A DNA stretch of 64,000 nucleotides from Chitinophaga pollutisoli (GTDB lineage Bacteria > Bacteroidota > Bacteroidia > Chitinophagales > Chitinophagaceae). The notes beneath the pieces were generated by a model. It ran no database searches. It was not told the DNA's origin and worked only from the letters and a program-made list of their open reading frames with translations. This document shows, one piece after another, positions 1 through 8,705 of this stretch (within the stretch, counting starts at the first letter, position 1; every line of letters begins with the position of its first letter). The stretch covers positions 124,001-188,000 of the forward strand of contig NZ_CP149822.1 of the NCBI RefSeq assembly GCF_038396755.1. The letters are read 5' to 3'. The translations under genes were made by a program, and so were the position numbers.

Positions 1-14
1 AAGTTACATCGTCT

Positions 15-1082
15 ATGGGAAAGTACAAAGCCGGCGTATTATTCGGCGAAGAGCTGGAAGCGCTCTACAAGGATGCCAAGGATAGCGGATATGCCATGCC
101 CGCGGTTAACGTGGTAGGCACCGATACCGTGAACGCCGTTCTCGAAACAGCCGCAAAGGTGAATTCTCCGGTAATCATCCAGTTTTCTAACGGTGGCGCG
201 CAGTTTTATGCGGGGAAAGGGATGCCGAACGACAAGCTGCAGGCGAATATCTCCGGTGGTATTTCCGGCGCCAAGCACGTACATGAAGTAGCCAAATACT
301 ATGGTGTCCCCGTAGTGCTCCATACCGACCACGCCGCTAAAAAATGGCTGCCCTGGATCGACGGCTTGCTGGACGCGGGCGAAAAGTTCATGAAAGAGAA
401 CGGCCAGCCTCTGTACAGCTCCCACATGCTCGACCTCTCCGAAGAGCCCTTGCACGAAAACATCGAAATCTCTAAAAAATACTTCCAGCGGATGAATAAA
501 CTGGGCATGTCCATCGAAATCGAACTGGGCGTGACCGGCGGCGAGGAAGACGGTGTGGACAATTCCGGCGTGGAAAACTCCCTCCTCTACACCCAGCCGG
601 AAGACGTGGCCTACAGCTACGAGCAACTGATGGAAGTGGGTTCCCGCTTCACCGTGGCGGCCGCATTCGGCAACGTGCACGGCGTTTATAGCCCCGGCAA
701 CGTGGAACTGCGCCCCGAGATCCTGAAAAACAGCCAGGACTTCATCGAAAAGAAATTCGGCACCGCACCCAAACCCGTTTATTACGTGTTCCACGGCGGT
801 TCCGGCTCACCCAAGCACCAGATCGCGGAAGCGCTCGGTTACGGTGTTATCAAAATGAACCTCGATACCGACATGCAGTGGGCTTTCTGGGAAGGCGTGC
901 TGCATTATTATAAAGATAAAGAAGGCTACCTCCAGGCCCAGCTCGGCAACCCCGAAGGCGAAGGAAAGCCCAATAAAAAGTACTACGACCCCCGCGTTTG
1001 GCTCCGCAAAGGCGAGGAATCCTTCGTGAAACGCCTCGAAGAGGCCTTCCACGACCTCAATTGCATCAACCGTAACGCATAA
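15..1082 (+). CDS. fbaA: Class II fructose-bisphosphate aldolase
   Basis: This enzyme cleaves fructose 1,6-bisphosphate to dihydroxyacetone phosphate and glyceraldehyde 3-phosphate, reversibly, in glycolysis and gluconeogenesis in the cytosol. The 355-residue length matches the E. coli-type class IIA family. The zinc site is visible: the HTDH motif at residues 103-106 holds the catalytic Asp105 and the zinc ligand His106, and later ligands sit in EIELG, NVHG and FHGGSGS, the last also forming the phosphate-binding loop. NLDTDMQWA near residue 283 is the usual substrate-binding segment. The gene has its own rho-independent terminator 25 bases downstream, so it ends its transcription unit. The start is only 14 bases from the window edge, so its promoter is not visible. 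Family assignment is secure. Confidence 0.97.
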   Translation: MGKYKAGVLFGEELEALYKDAKDSGYAMPAVNVVGTDTVNAVLETAAKVNSPVIIQFSNGGAQFYAGKGMPNDKLQANISGGISGAKHVHEVAKYYGVPVVLHTDHAAKKWLPWIDGLLDAGEKFMKENGQPLYSSHMLDLSEEPLHENIEISKKYFQRMNKLGMSIEIELGVTGGEEDGVDNSGVENSLLYTQPEDVAYSYEQLMEVGSRFTVAAAFGNVHGVYSPGNVELRPEILKNSQDFIEKKFGTAPKPVYYVFHGGSGSPKHQIAEALGYGVIKMNLDTDMQWAFWEGVLHYYKDKEGYLQAQLGNPEGEGKPNKKYYDPRVWLRKGEESFVKRLEEAFHDLNCINRNA

Positions 1083-1106
1083 TAACCAGGTTGTTATATA
1101 TTTGCC

Positions 1107-1138
1107 AAAGCCCCCTGTTAAAAAACGGGGGGCTTTTT
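1107..1138 (+). terminator. Rho-independent terminator of fbaA
   Basis: An 8-base stem (AAGCCCCC / GGGGGCTT) with an A-rich loop is followed by a T run. It lies 25 bases after the aldolase stop. Confidence 0.85.
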
Positions 1139-1140
1139 GG

Positions 1141-1172
1141 TTGACGGAAAAATTTAATTTTATCGTATCTTG
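1141..1172 (+). promoter_or_regulatory. Putative accD promoter (TTG ... TATCTTG)
   Basis: TTG at 1141-1143 and TATCTTG at 1166-1172 resemble the Bacteroidota -33 (TTTG) and -7 (TAnnTTTG) elements at about 22-base spacing. They lie about 40 bases before the accD ATG and just after the fba terminator. This is motif matching only. Confidence 0.45.
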
Positions 1173-1213
1173 CACCACTAAACTTTAATCTAATTACTTA
1201 GTACACATTCTGT

Positions 1214-2059
1214 ATGAGCTGGTTTAAGCGAATTAAACAGGGTATTTCCACCACTACCAGTGAGAAGAAAGAGGCGCCGGACGGTTTATGGCACAAATGC
1301 CCGAAATGTAAGAAGACGACCACCATGAAAGATCTGAAAGTGAATCTTTACGTTTGCGATAAGTGTAATTATCACAACCGTATCAATTCACCCGAATACT
1401 TCGAGATCATTTTTGATGATAATAATTTTGAAGAGCTCTTCACCAACATTTACCCGAAAGACTTCCTCGGCTTCAACGACCTGAAACCTTATGGCGATAG
1501 GCTAAAAGACGCCCAGAAGAAATCCGGACTCTCCGACGCCATGCGCGCCGGCGTGGGAACGGTGAACGGGTACGGCCTCGTGGTGGCCTGTATGGACTTC
1601 AACTTTATCGGCGGCTCCATGGGCTCCGTAGTCGGTGAAAAGATCGCCCGCAGCATAGATTATTGCATCCAGCATAAACTGCCCCTGATGATCATCAGCA
1701 AATCGGGCGGCGCACGTATGATGGAAAGCGCATTTTCCTTGATGCAGATGGCGAAAACTTCGGCCAAGCTCACGCAACTGGCAGCGGCGCGCCTCCCTTA
1801 CATTTCCCTGATGACGGACCCCACCACCGGCGGCGTTACCGCGTCGTACGCTATGCTGGGAGACATCAACACGGCTGAGCCCGGCGCACTCATCGGTTTC
1901 GCCGGCCCGCGCGTGATCAAGGAAACCATTAAAAAGGACCTCCCTGAAGGATTCCAGAGCGCTGAATTCCTCCTGGACCACGGGTTCCTCGATTTCATCA
2001 CCGATCGTAAAGAACTGAAGAACAAACTGGGCTCGCTGCTCCAGCTGTTCAAAAACTAA
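1214..2059 (+). CDS. accD: Acetyl-CoA carboxylase carboxyltransferase subunit beta
   Basis: AccD is the beta half of the carboxyltransferase that moves a carboxyl group from biotin-BCCP to acetyl-CoA, making malonyl-CoA for fatty acid synthesis. The 281 residues match the family. A four-cysteine zinc ribbon is present at Cys29, Cys32, Cys48 and Cys51, followed by the crotonase-fold carboxyltransferase domain with the typical [11 protein letters not shown] and SGGARM segments and the [14 protein letters not shown] oxyanion region. The partner accA is not in this window. A strong hairpin terminator follows the stop, so accD looks monocistronic or is the last gene of a short unit. Confidence 0.96.
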   Translation: MSWFKRIKQGISTTTSEKKEAPDGLWHKCPKCKKTTTMKDLKVNLYVCDKCNYHNRINSPEYFEIIFDDNNFEELFTNIYPKDFLGFNDLKPYGDRLKDAQKKSGLSDAMRAGVGTVNGYGLVVACMDFNFIGGSMGSVVGEKIARSIDYCIQHKLPLMIISKSGGARMMESAFSLMQMAKTSAKLTQLAAARLPYISLMTDPTTGGVTASYAMLGDINTAEPGALIGFAGPRVIKETIKKDLPEGFQSAEFLLDHGFLDFITDRKELKNKLGSLLQLFKN

Positions 2060-2070
2060 TGATATTTCCC

Positions 2071-2102
2071 GGCCGGTTGCCCCTGCAACCGGCCCACTTT
2101 TA
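2071..2102 (+). terminator. Terminator between accD and smpB
   Basis: Perfect 10-base arms (2071-2080 and 2085-2094) enclose a CCCT loop and are followed by CACTTTT. The T run is short, and the smpB start is only 8 bases further on, so partial read-through is likely. Confidence 0.7.
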
Positions 2103-2110
2103 ACCCTCAC

Positions 2111-2551
2111 ATGGCAGAATTAAAGAACAGATCGGCTTATTTTGAATACGCGATAGAAGATAAATACATCGCCGGACTGGTGCTGACCGGAACCGAAATC
2201 AAATCCATCCGCAGCGGTAAAGTGAGCTTTAACGACAGCTTCTGCTATTTCTCCAAAGGCGAATTATACGTCAAAAGTCTGCACATTGCCGAATACAAAT
2301 TCGGTACATACGCCAATCACGATCCCCTCCGCGAACGCAAACTGCTCCTGCAAAGAAAAGAACTGCGCAAGCTGGAAAAGAAAATACAGGAACGCGGGTA
2401 CACCATCGTTCCCCTTAGAATGTTCATCACCGACAAAGGGCTCGCCAAAATGGAAATCGGCCTCGGGAAAGGTAAAAAACTGCACGACAAACGCGACTCC
2501 ATCAAAGCGCGGGAGGTTGACCGTGAGTTACGCCGCAATTTCAAAGTCTGA
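2111..2551 (+). CDS. smpB: SsrA-binding protein SmpB
   Basis: SmpB binds tmRNA and delivers it to stalled ribosomes for trans-translation. The protein has 146 residues, the normal size, with the conserved N-terminal RSAYFEYAIEDKYIAGL and the GTEIKSIR motif of the OB-fold, followed by LHIAEYKFGTYANHDP and the KRDSIKAREVDRELRR tail that enters the ribosomal A site. No tmRNA gene is recognised nearby. The gene starts directly after the accD terminator and is followed by a lipoprotein gene on the same strand. Confidence 0.96.
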   Translation: MAELKNRSAYFEYAIEDKYIAGLVLTGTEIKSIRSGKVSFNDSFCYFSKGELYVKSLHIAEYKFGTYANHDPLRERKLLLQRKELRKLEKKIQERGYTIVPLRMFITDKGLAKMEIGLGKGKKLHDKRDSIKAREVDRELRRNFKV

Positions 2552-2607
2552 CCCCAGCCCCACAATCTGGCGCGCCATTTGCCTGCATATCTTCGTAAAA
2601 CAGCTTT

Positions 2608-3753
2608 ATGTTGAAGTTTCTCCGCTACCTATCCGTATGCCTGCCCGCCGTCATCCTCTTTGCCTGCAAATCCGGCGAAAAACTGTACAACCAGGGGCGA
2701 TATTATGACGCCGTGGAATCATTTGTAAAGAAGTTACAGCGCCGCCCCCAGGACGAAACCTCGTTGCGGCTCCTTCCGCTTGCTTACCAGGCCGCCATGG
2801 AACATTATGAAGGCCGCGCCAAGCAATCCCTCGCGTCTAACAATCCCCTGAAATGGGAAGAGGTAAAAAACGAATACCGCGCCATGCAATCGCTCTATAA
2901 CGTGATCCGCAGCGCGCCGGCCGCCAATGCCGTCGTTAAACCGAAAGATTACAGCTCCGCCATCGCCGCCTCGGGCGAAAATGCCGCGGAAGTCCGCTAT
3001 AACCGGGGCATCGAGCTCATGGAACAGCGTACCAAACAAGCCGCGCGGGAAGCCTACGAGGAATTCGCCGCCGCGCTCCGCCTCAGCCCCGATTTCCGGG
3101 ATGCCGCCAGCCTCCGTGACCAGGCATTCCAGCTCGGCCTCGTTCATGTAGTTGTAAGCGAGATCGACGTTCGCTCACCCTACTTCCAGTTTTCGGCGGA
3201 CCAGTTCCGCGATGCGCTTGTGCGTAACCTGGAAGACCGCCGCATCAATACTTTCGTTCGGTTTTATGATGAAAGAAGGGTGCGCGGCGAAAAAGATTTC
3301 CATCCGGATCAGTACATGGAAATGCGTTTTATGGATTTTATTGTAGGCCAAACCTACGTAGACCGCTCCCAGCGCGAAGTTTCCAGGGTGATCCAGGTGA
3401 AAGGCAACAAAGCCGACAGCACGGGCAAGTTTCCGATGGTCGACATTACAGTGAAAGCCACCATTTTCGTGACCCGGAAAACCGTGCAATCCACCGGCGC
3501 GCTCGACTATCGCATCATCGACGTTACCAATGAGCGCATCCTCCGCCAGGACCGCGTTCCCGGTTCCTTTACCTGGCAAAACCAATTCGGAACCTTCCGG
3601 GGAGACGAGCGCGCGTTGTCCGACGAAGACAAGCGCCTCATCCAGGGCCGGGATCTTGTTCCTCCTCCCCCACAGGATCTTTTCCTGGAACTCACACGGC
3701 CTATTTACGACCGGATGGCGCGGGATCTGCAATCTTTCTACAGCAGGTATTAA
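2608..3753 (+). CDS. Putative lipoprotein with TPR-like N-terminal region
   Basis: This 381-residue protein starts with a lipoprotein signal (hydrophobic run ending in LFAC, Cys20), so it is expected in the cell envelope. Right after the lipobox the sequence KLYNQGRYYDAVESFVKKLQ looks like a tetratricopeptide helix pair, and a second TPR-like segment lies near residues 130-165 (YNRGIELMEQ ... AYEEFAAALRLSP). The C-terminal half is mixed alpha/beta with no motif I recognise. Function is unknown; TPR lipoproteins of this kind are common in Bacteroidota. A long perfect hairpin follows the gene. The CDS call is confident; no role can be assigned. Confidence 0.85.
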   Translation: MLKFLRYLSVCLPAVILFACKSGEKLYNQGRYYDAVESFVKKLQRRPQDETSLRLLPLAYQAAMEHYEGRAKQSLASNNPLKWEEVKNEYRAMQSLYNVIRSAPAANAVVKPKDYSSAIAASGENAAEVRYNRGIELMEQRTKQAAREAYEEFAAALRLSPDFRDAASLRDQAFQLGLVHVVVSEIDVRSPYFQFSADQFRDALVRNLEDRRINTFVRFYDERRVRGEKDFHPDQYMEMRFMDFIVGQTYVDRSQREVSRVIQVKGNKADSTGKFPMVDITVKATIFVTRKTVQSTGALDYRIIDVTNERILRQDRVPGSFTWQNQFGTFRGDERALSDEDKRLIQGRDLVPPPPQDLFLELTRPIYDRMARDLQSFYSRY

Positions 3754-3781
3754 ACGATTTCGCTACATACAGTATCATAAA

Positions 3782-3831
3782 ATATCAAAGCGTTTTACGG
3801 ATCCTCTGTAAAACGCTTTGATATTTAATTT
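3782..3831. terminator. Long bidirectional-type terminator hairpin
   Basis: Perfect 17-base arms (3782-3798 and 3808-3824) enclose a 9-base loop and are followed by an AT-rich tail. It lies 28 bases after the TPR lipoprotein stop. Confidence 0.8.
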
Positions 3832-3894
3832 CTTACGATGGTTGTAACTTTTTCCGCGCTAAACTGTTATAGTGATTGTACAAACCATCAAGAC

Positions 3895-4338
3895 ATGCAC
3901 AAACTATTCAGCATTTCCATTGCCATTGCGACCACTGCGCTTATGGCGGCATGCTCCAACGCCAACAAAGCAACCGGAGGCGGCGCCAACAATGAAGCTG
4001 ATCTCTATAAGACGTGGCGTTTCGTTGAAATCGATGGCCTCCCGGTAGACACTGCAGGTTTAAGAACTCCGGCAGAATTGACATTTGAGAAAACTGACAG
4101 CCGCGTTTTCGGTTCAGCGGGCTGCAACAGGATCACGGGCGGATTTAAGCTGGAAGCACCGAACAAGCTTTCTTTCACACCGCTTGCCGCAACAAAAATG
4201 ATGTGCATGGAGAAAATGGAATATGAATCCAAATTCTTCGGTGTAACCGATAAAATAAAAACATGGTCTGTTGTGGACGGGGTATTAACCCTTGGCGCGG
4301 AAGATGGAAAGACACTTGTCAGGCTTATGGCGAAATAA
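3895..4338 (+). CDS. META (HslJ-type) domain lipoprotein
   Basis: I chose the ATG at 3895 because it directly precedes a clean signal sequence (HKLFSISIAIATTALMAAC), giving a lipobox Cys at residue 16; an in-frame ATG at 3838 would add a polar, non-signal extension. The mature part is one META/HslJ domain: YKTWRFVEIDG at its start, FGSAGCNRITGGFKL in the middle, and the LSFTPLAATKMMCM segment typical of the family. E. coli HslJ is heat-inducible and linked to novobiocin resistance, but META domains are otherwise poorly understood. A terminator follows. The next gene is convergent. Confidence 0.88.
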   Translation: MHKLFSISIAIATTALMAACSNANKATGGGANNEADLYKTWRFVEIDGLPVDTAGLRTPAELTFEKTDSRVFGSAGCNRITGGFKLEAPNKLSFTPLAATKMMCMEKMEYESKFFGVTDKIKTWSVVDGVLTLGAEDGKTLVRLMAK

Positions 4339-4364
4339 ACCTGCCTTTTTGGACGCACACAATC

Positions 4365-4393
4365 GGCCTGCATTACGCAGGCCTTTGTTTTTT
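4365..4393 (+). terminator. Terminator of META lipoprotein gene
   Basis: A GGCCTGC/GCAGGCC stem with a 5-base loop is followed by TTTGTTTTTT. It sits between two convergent genes. Confidence 0.85.
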
Positions 4394-4434
4394 ATAGTTG
4401 GAAATGATTTGCGGTAGATCGGTGCCCTTCCGCA

Positions 4435-6612
4435 TCACGCCAAAACCGCCTGGTGATGCTGCCACAACCGTGCATAAACGGCGTTGTTCGATAGCAATTC
4501 GGCGTGCGTTCCTTCCTCCACCAGTTTTCCTTCCTGCAATACCACTATTTTATCTGCGCTCACTACCGTACTGAGCCGGTGGGCGATGACGATGATGGTT
4601 TTACCCTGGTCGCGGAGCTGCTGCATCGCGTCCTGCACATACTGATCAGAAACGGAATCGAGGGAAGAAGTAGCTTCATCCAATATAATAACCTGCGGAT
4701 CCCGGTACAGCGCCCTGGCGATAGCTATGCGCTGCCGCTGGCCGCCGCTGAGGTTGACGCCATGCTCGCCCAGGGGGGTATTGAAGCCCTCCGGCAACTT
4801 TTCGATAAACTGAAGAATGCCCAGCAACTTGCAGACCTGCAACACGCGCTGCACATCCGGCTCAAATTCGCCCACCGCAATATTCTCCAGCACCGATCCC
4901 GCAAACAAATCAATCTGCTGCGGAACGGCAGACACCTGCCTGCGTAAACTTTCGTTATCGATATAGCGGATATCCAGTTGCCCGATGAGGATGCTGCCAT
5001 CCATTAACGGGTAAATATTCTGCAACAAAGCCATCAGCGTTGATTTTCCGCTGCCACTCTCGCCCACTACCGCCGTGATCCGGCCGTGCGGGATATGCAG
5101 ATCGAACTGCCGGAATACCTCCACGCGCGTACCATACCGGAAGCTCACCCGCTGGAAATGTATGTCACCCACCATCTCCGGCGCCAGCGCCACTTTATTG
5201 GCCGTATCCTCCTGCTCCAGGTCCATGATCTCGAACAACCTGTCGGCCGCGATCAGCGCATCCTGCATGCTCCGGTTCGCGCCGATAAGGCTCATGGCCG
5301 GGCCCGTAAAGTACCCGATCAATGCATAAAACGACAATAACTCGCCGGGGCTCAATTGCCGGTCCATCACGAAGTAAGACCCCGCCCATAATAATATCAC
5401 CACAAGCGCATTTGTCGCAAAACTACTGGCGTTGCCGAGATATAAATTGGAAACCGACGCCGAATAGATCGTTTTCAGCAACCTTACGAACCGGGATTCG
5501 GTTTTGATATTCGCAAACTCCTCAAGCCCGAAGCGCTTGATGGTGGCTACTGAATTAAGGGATTCCACCAGCTGGCTCCCTAACTCGGCATTGTCTTCCA
5601 TCAGCCTGCGCTGCATTTTTTTATTGACCTGGTTGCTGATCCAGTAAATCAATCCGTATACAGGGAGGATCGCCAGCACAAGGAGCGCCAGTTTCCAGTA
5701 ATAGGTAAACATGAGCGCGAATGAGAAAAATACGATGAAAACGTTCACCACCAGCCCTATCGCCACATCGTTGATGAATACGCGGATTTTCACCGCGTCA
5801 TTGATCCGTGAGGTGATCTCCCCCACCCGCATCGTATCGAAGAACTGTTGCGGCAGGCGGAGCAGATGCTTGTAATATCCCAGGATCAGCCGCGCATCGA
5901 TCTGCTGGCCCGTCTTTAATGCGAAAACACTTTTCAGGTGCCCGATGAACAATTGGAGCAAAAGTATCAGTATCATGATAATCCCCAGCAGGTTCAACAG
6001 GTTGCGGTTGCCTTCCACCAGCACATTGTCGACGATCTTTTGGACGTAAATCGAAGTGGATAATCCCAATACCGTATAAATGATAGCGCCGAACAAAGCC
6101 TGCATCACCACCGCCTTGTGCGGCCGCAGCAGGAACCAGAACCTCGCCAGGTGTGAGATGCGTTCGTCGCCGGCTTTGAATTCATCGCCTGGCATGAGGA
6201 TCACGAGGATGCCGGTCCACATTTGCTTGAACGCTTCGTGCGGGATATGATGAAACTGCCCGTCGGCCGGGTCCATCACAACCACTTCCGTTTTCGTGAC
6301 GCGGTAGATCACCACATAATGGTGCAGCACACCTTTTACCACCACGTGCGCGATGGCGGGCTTCGGGATATTGTACAGCGCTTCAAACGGGCCTTTTACG
6401 CCCTTTGCCTGAAAACCCAGTCGGGTAGCGGCTTCTACCATTCCCAGCACGTTGGTGCCTTTGCTGTCGGTAGCCGCCATTTGCCGGATGCGCGCCACGG
6501 GTAATTCGAGGTTGTAAAACGCTGCAACGGAGGCCAGGCAGGCGGCGCCGCAATCGCTTAGATCCCGCTGGCGGACGCGGGTGCTTTTCTTGAGTCGGGT
6601 GTTGGTGGACAT
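4435..6612 (-). CDS. Peptidase-containing ABC exporter (C39, bacteriocin/peptide type)
   Basis: A 725-residue inner-membrane exporter with three parts. Residues 1-140 form a C39 cysteine peptidase with the catalytic Cys in SDCGAAC (Cys21), the His in HHYVVIY and the Asp in MDPADG, which normally cuts double-glycine leader peptides. Residues about 160-450 are a six-helix ABC transmembrane domain. The C-terminal nucleotide-binding domain shows Walker A GESGSGKST, signature LSGGQRQR, Walker B VIILDEATSSLD and the AHRLST switch His. The HlyD-type partner lies directly upstream on the same strand, 56 bases away, so the two form an operon. No double-glycine precursor peptide gene is recognisable next to it. 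All catalytic residues look intact. Confidence 0.95.
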   Translation of the reverse strand: MSTNTRLKKSTRVRQRDLSDCGAACLASVAAFYNLELPVARIRQMAATDSKGTNVLGMVEAATRLGFQAKGVKGPFEALYNIPKPAIAHVVVKGVLHHYVVIYRVTKTEVVVMDPADGQFHHIPHEAFKQMWTGILVILMPGDEFKAGDERISHLARFWFLLRPHKAVVMQALFGAIIYTVLGLSTSIYVQKIVDNVLVEGNRNLLNLLGIIMILILLLQLFIGHLKSVFALKTGQQIDARLILGYYKHLLRLPQQFFDTMRVGEITSRINDAVKIRVFINDVAIGLVVNVFIVFFSFALMFTYYWKLALLVLAILPVYGLIYWISNQVNKKMQRRLMEDNAELGSQLVESLNSVATIKRFGLEEFANIKTESRFVRLLKTIYSASVSNLYLGNASSFATNALVVILLWAGSYFVMDRQLSPGELLSFYALIGYFTGPAMSLIGANRSMQDALIAADRLFEIMDLEQEDTANKVALAPEMVGDIHFQRVSFRYGTRVEVFRQFDLHIPHGRITAVVGESGSGKSTLMALLQNIYPLMDGSILIGQLDIRYIDNESLRRQVSAVPQQIDLFAGSVLENIAVGEFEPDVQRVLQVCKLLGILQFIEKLPEGFNTPLGEHGVNLSGGQRQRIAIARALYRDPQVIILDEATSSLDSVSDQYVQDAMQQLRDQGKTIIVIAHRLSTVVSADKIVVLQEGKLVEEGTHAELLSNNAVYARLWQHHQAVLA

Positions 6613-6668
6613 GGTCGTGTGTTATTTTCCGGTCTGGCGGTGAGATGGCCGGTCGGTTGGGGATCAGT

Positions 6669-7814
6669 TTATCGTTGGGCAATGACGTTCGGGTTCATCC
6701 AGTCGTCCGTTTTATCATACAGCAGCTGGAAAAGGCTGCGGCGGGTCAGGAGGAACCGGGCCTGAAGTGTCATCCCTTTTTTCAGCTGCCCTTTTACGCC
6801 TTTCGCCGTAGACACCTCCGTAGCGGCGAACTTGCAGCGTACTTTGAATACCGGCTGATTATCGACCAGCGTAAAGTCACTATCGACGCTTTGCACGGTT
6901 CCTTCCACCGAGCCCCATTCATTATAATTGAACGCATCCACCTGGAAGCGCACGGGCATGCCGGCTTTCAGGTAGCCGATGTCCTTGGGGCTCACGAGGC
7001 ACTCGGCCACGAGGTTGCTGTCGGGACTGATAATCCCGATCATTTCCCCGGTTTGCAGGTAGCCGCCGGGATATTTACCGTTGAATTGCTGAATGGTGCC
7101 GCTGACAGGCGCTTTAATGAGGTTCCATTCTTTTTGCTTTTCGAGCTGTTCCGCATCTGCCGCCAGGCGGTTGCTTTCCATGCGGTAACGGCTCAGTTCT
7201 TCCGCCCAGGCGCTGCGTTGCTGCTGAACGGCGGACCGGTACAGGGTTACGGACCGGTCGTATTCATATTGTTTGTCTCGCAGCTCCTTTTCGGCGACCA
7301 CTTTATCCGCGAAAAGTTTTTTATACATATCGAGATCACGGCCCAGCTTGTCCATCGTAGCTTGTTGCTCGCTGATGGCCGCCATAAACCGGCTGTATTG
7401 CTGCTGATAGAGGGCGGTGCGCGGCGATCCGCCCCCCGTGGCCAGGCGCTGCAGGTCGGCGATAAAGGCTTCCCGCTGCTGTAGCTCGAAAGATGCCTGG
7501 GAAATTTTACTGTTGGAGATATCTTCCTGCAAGCGCAGGATCAGCTGCCCTTTCTCGACATGCTGCCCCTCCTTGGCAAGCACTTCTTCGATGGTGCCGG
7601 ACACGAGGCTGCGCAGCTCGTTCTTCTCCGCCACGGGGCGTACGATGCCAGCGGATTTAACGGAAACGTCCACATAAATGAAAGGTAAAGCCAACAGGCA
7701 GAGCACTACTGCCAGCAAAACGGTGGTGTAGATCACCTGCGTTCTCGCCTGCACACGGGGTAACCACGACATGGCGGAATGCTCGATGACGGCGACGGGA
7801 AAAATCTGAGGCAT
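6669..7814 (-). CDS. HlyD-family membrane fusion protein of the C39 exporter
   Basis: A 381-residue periplasmic adaptor linking the ABC exporter to an outer-membrane channel. There is one N-terminal transmembrane segment at about residues 28-48 after a cytoplasmic stretch, then the biotinyl-lipoyl half motif (LVSGTIEEVLAKEGQHVEKGQ), a long coiled coil at about residues 105-225, the matching lipoyl half (IKAPVSGTIQQF) and a beta-barrel domain (VSPKDIGYLKAGMPVRFQVDAF). Domain order and length fit bacteriocin-secretion adaptors. It is the first gene of a two-gene operon with the C39 exporter. No TolC-like gene is in the window, so the outer-membrane partner must be encoded elsewhere. Confidence 0.93.
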   Translation of the reverse strand: MPQIFPVAVIEHSAMSWLPRVQARTQVIYTTVLLAVVLCLLALPFIYVDVSVKSAGIVRPVAEKNELRSLVSGTIEEVLAKEGQHVEKGQLILRLQEDISNSKISQASFELQQREAFIADLQRLATGGGSPRTALYQQQYSRFMAAISEQQATMDKLGRDLDMYKKLFADKVVAEKELRDKQYEYDRSVTLYRSAVQQQRSAWAEELSRYRMESNRLAADAEQLEKQKEWNLIKAPVSGTIQQFNGKYPGGYLQTGEMIGIISPDSNLVAECLVSPKDIGYLKAGMPVRFQVDAFNYNEWGSVEGTVQSVDSDFTLVDNQPVFKVRCKFAATEVSTAKGVKGQLKKGMTLQARFLLTRRSLFQLLYDKTDDWMNPNVIAQR

Positions 7815-7902
7815 GTTCAGGATTCAAGGTTCAAGTTGAATGCCTGACGGTTCAAATAGTTAATTGCTGTAAGACGTGACTAATTTACTATATTTTCCGG
7901 AA

Positions 7903-8376
7903 TTATTCGCCGCGTTCGTAACCCACATCCACCTGCAGGTTGCCGCCATCGGCAGCCTCGGTGGCCAGCTGGTCGCACCGGTTGTTTTCAGGATTGGAGG
8001 CATGGCCTTTCACCCAGTTGAATTTCACGCGGTGCCGGCGGTACAGGGGAATGAAGCGCTCCCAGAGATCGCGGTTCTTCTTGTCTTTAAATCCGATTTT
8101 AACCCAGTTCCATAGCCATCCCTTCTCCACCGCATTCACCAGGTACTGGCTGTCGGTATACACCTGGATGTCCAGCCCTTCGCGCGTTAGCGCTTCCAGG
8201 GCTACGATGACGGCCAGCAATTCCATGCGGTTGTTGGTGGTCATCCGGTAACCGCCGGAAAGCTCGCGGCGGATATTGCCCCAGATCAGCACAATGCCGT
8301 AGCCTCCCCTGCCGGGGTTGCCTCGGGCGGCGCCGTCGGTATAAATTATCAATTGCTGGTTCGTCTGGTTCGTCAA
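7903..8376 (-). CDS. rnhA: Ribonuclease HI
   Basis: RNase HI cuts the RNA strand of RNA-DNA hybrids (primers, R-loops). The protein has 157 residues, the usual bacterial length. The catalytic acids are visible: Asp14 in YTDGAARGNPG, Glu52 in NNRMELLA, Asp75 in VYTDSQYL and a fourth Asp in the NNRCDQLA segment after the catalytic-loop His in VKGHASNPEN. The start is placed at the ATG eight codons before the first beta strand. It is 88 bases upstream of the HlyD gene on the same strand, but its function is unrelated to export. Confidence 0.96.
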   Translation of the reverse strand: MTNQTNQQLIIYTDGAARGNPGRGGYGIVLIWGNIRRELSGGYRMTTNNRMELLAVIVALEALTREGLDIQVYTDSQYLVNAVEKGWLWNWVKIGFKDKKNRDLWERFIPLYRRHRVKFNWVKGHASNPENNRCDQLATEAADGGNLQVDVGYERGE

Positions 8377-8480
8377 AGCCTGTCGGGTTTAAGGCAGCAA
8401 AAATAATGGAAAATACTTCAACCTGCCGTTTCTTAAAGCTATACCTAATCAAACAAGCCTACAACAGTCATCTAAACCGT

Positions 8481-8554
8481 CTATGAGCCATCTTTTTATG
8501 AGGATGGCTCATAGGTGGCTTGCAGGTGGCTTAATGGTAGCTTAGAGGTAGCTC
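8481..8554. repeat. Hairpin joined to five 11-base degenerate tandem repeats
   Basis: Arms CTATGAGCCATC (8481-8492) and GATGGCTCATAG (8503-8514) pair perfectly around a 10-base loop. Overlapping the right arm begins a run of five 11-base units (8500-8510, 8511-8521, 8522-8532, 8533-8543, 8544-8554), each carrying a GG-T-GCT core. The units drift from TGGCT to TAGCT, as expected of an ageing slippage repeat. Confidence 0.6.
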
Positions 8555-8621
8555 AGCTGACAGGCAAATGACAAGGGCAAGTACCCGGCAACCCGGTTTG
8601 CATGCAGGTTGGCGCAATGCA

Positions 8622-8688
8622 AAACAGGCTTACTCCTGCAGTTCGCTTATCGCTGGGTGCGCGTGCGATTTCAAGAGTAAGCCTGTTT
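8622..8688. repeat. 14-base perfect inverted repeat with 39-base loop
   Basis: AAACAGGCTTACTC (8622-8635) and GAGTAAGCCTGTTT (8675-8688) are perfect complements. The pair lies just past the stop of the minus-strand carboxylase gene, where it may act as a 3' stem or weak terminator; only four T follow on that strand. Confidence 0.5.
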
Positions 8689-8705
8689 GGTGCCTGTCGG
8701 CGAAT

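Larger units (their letters stand above)
8377..8705. other. Gene-free stretch with hairpin and tandem repeats
   Basis: No credible gene lies between rnhA and the acyl-CoA carboxylase gene. It contains a 12-base-arm hairpin and an 11-base tandem repeat near 8481-8554, and a 14-base inverted repeat at 8622-8688, listed separately. Confidence 0.6.

Noticed and set aside
8483..8545. Mini-ORF with an LAGG motif near the C39 exporter
   Set aside because: Twenty codons only, built from the 11-base repeat; it is not a credible leader peptide.
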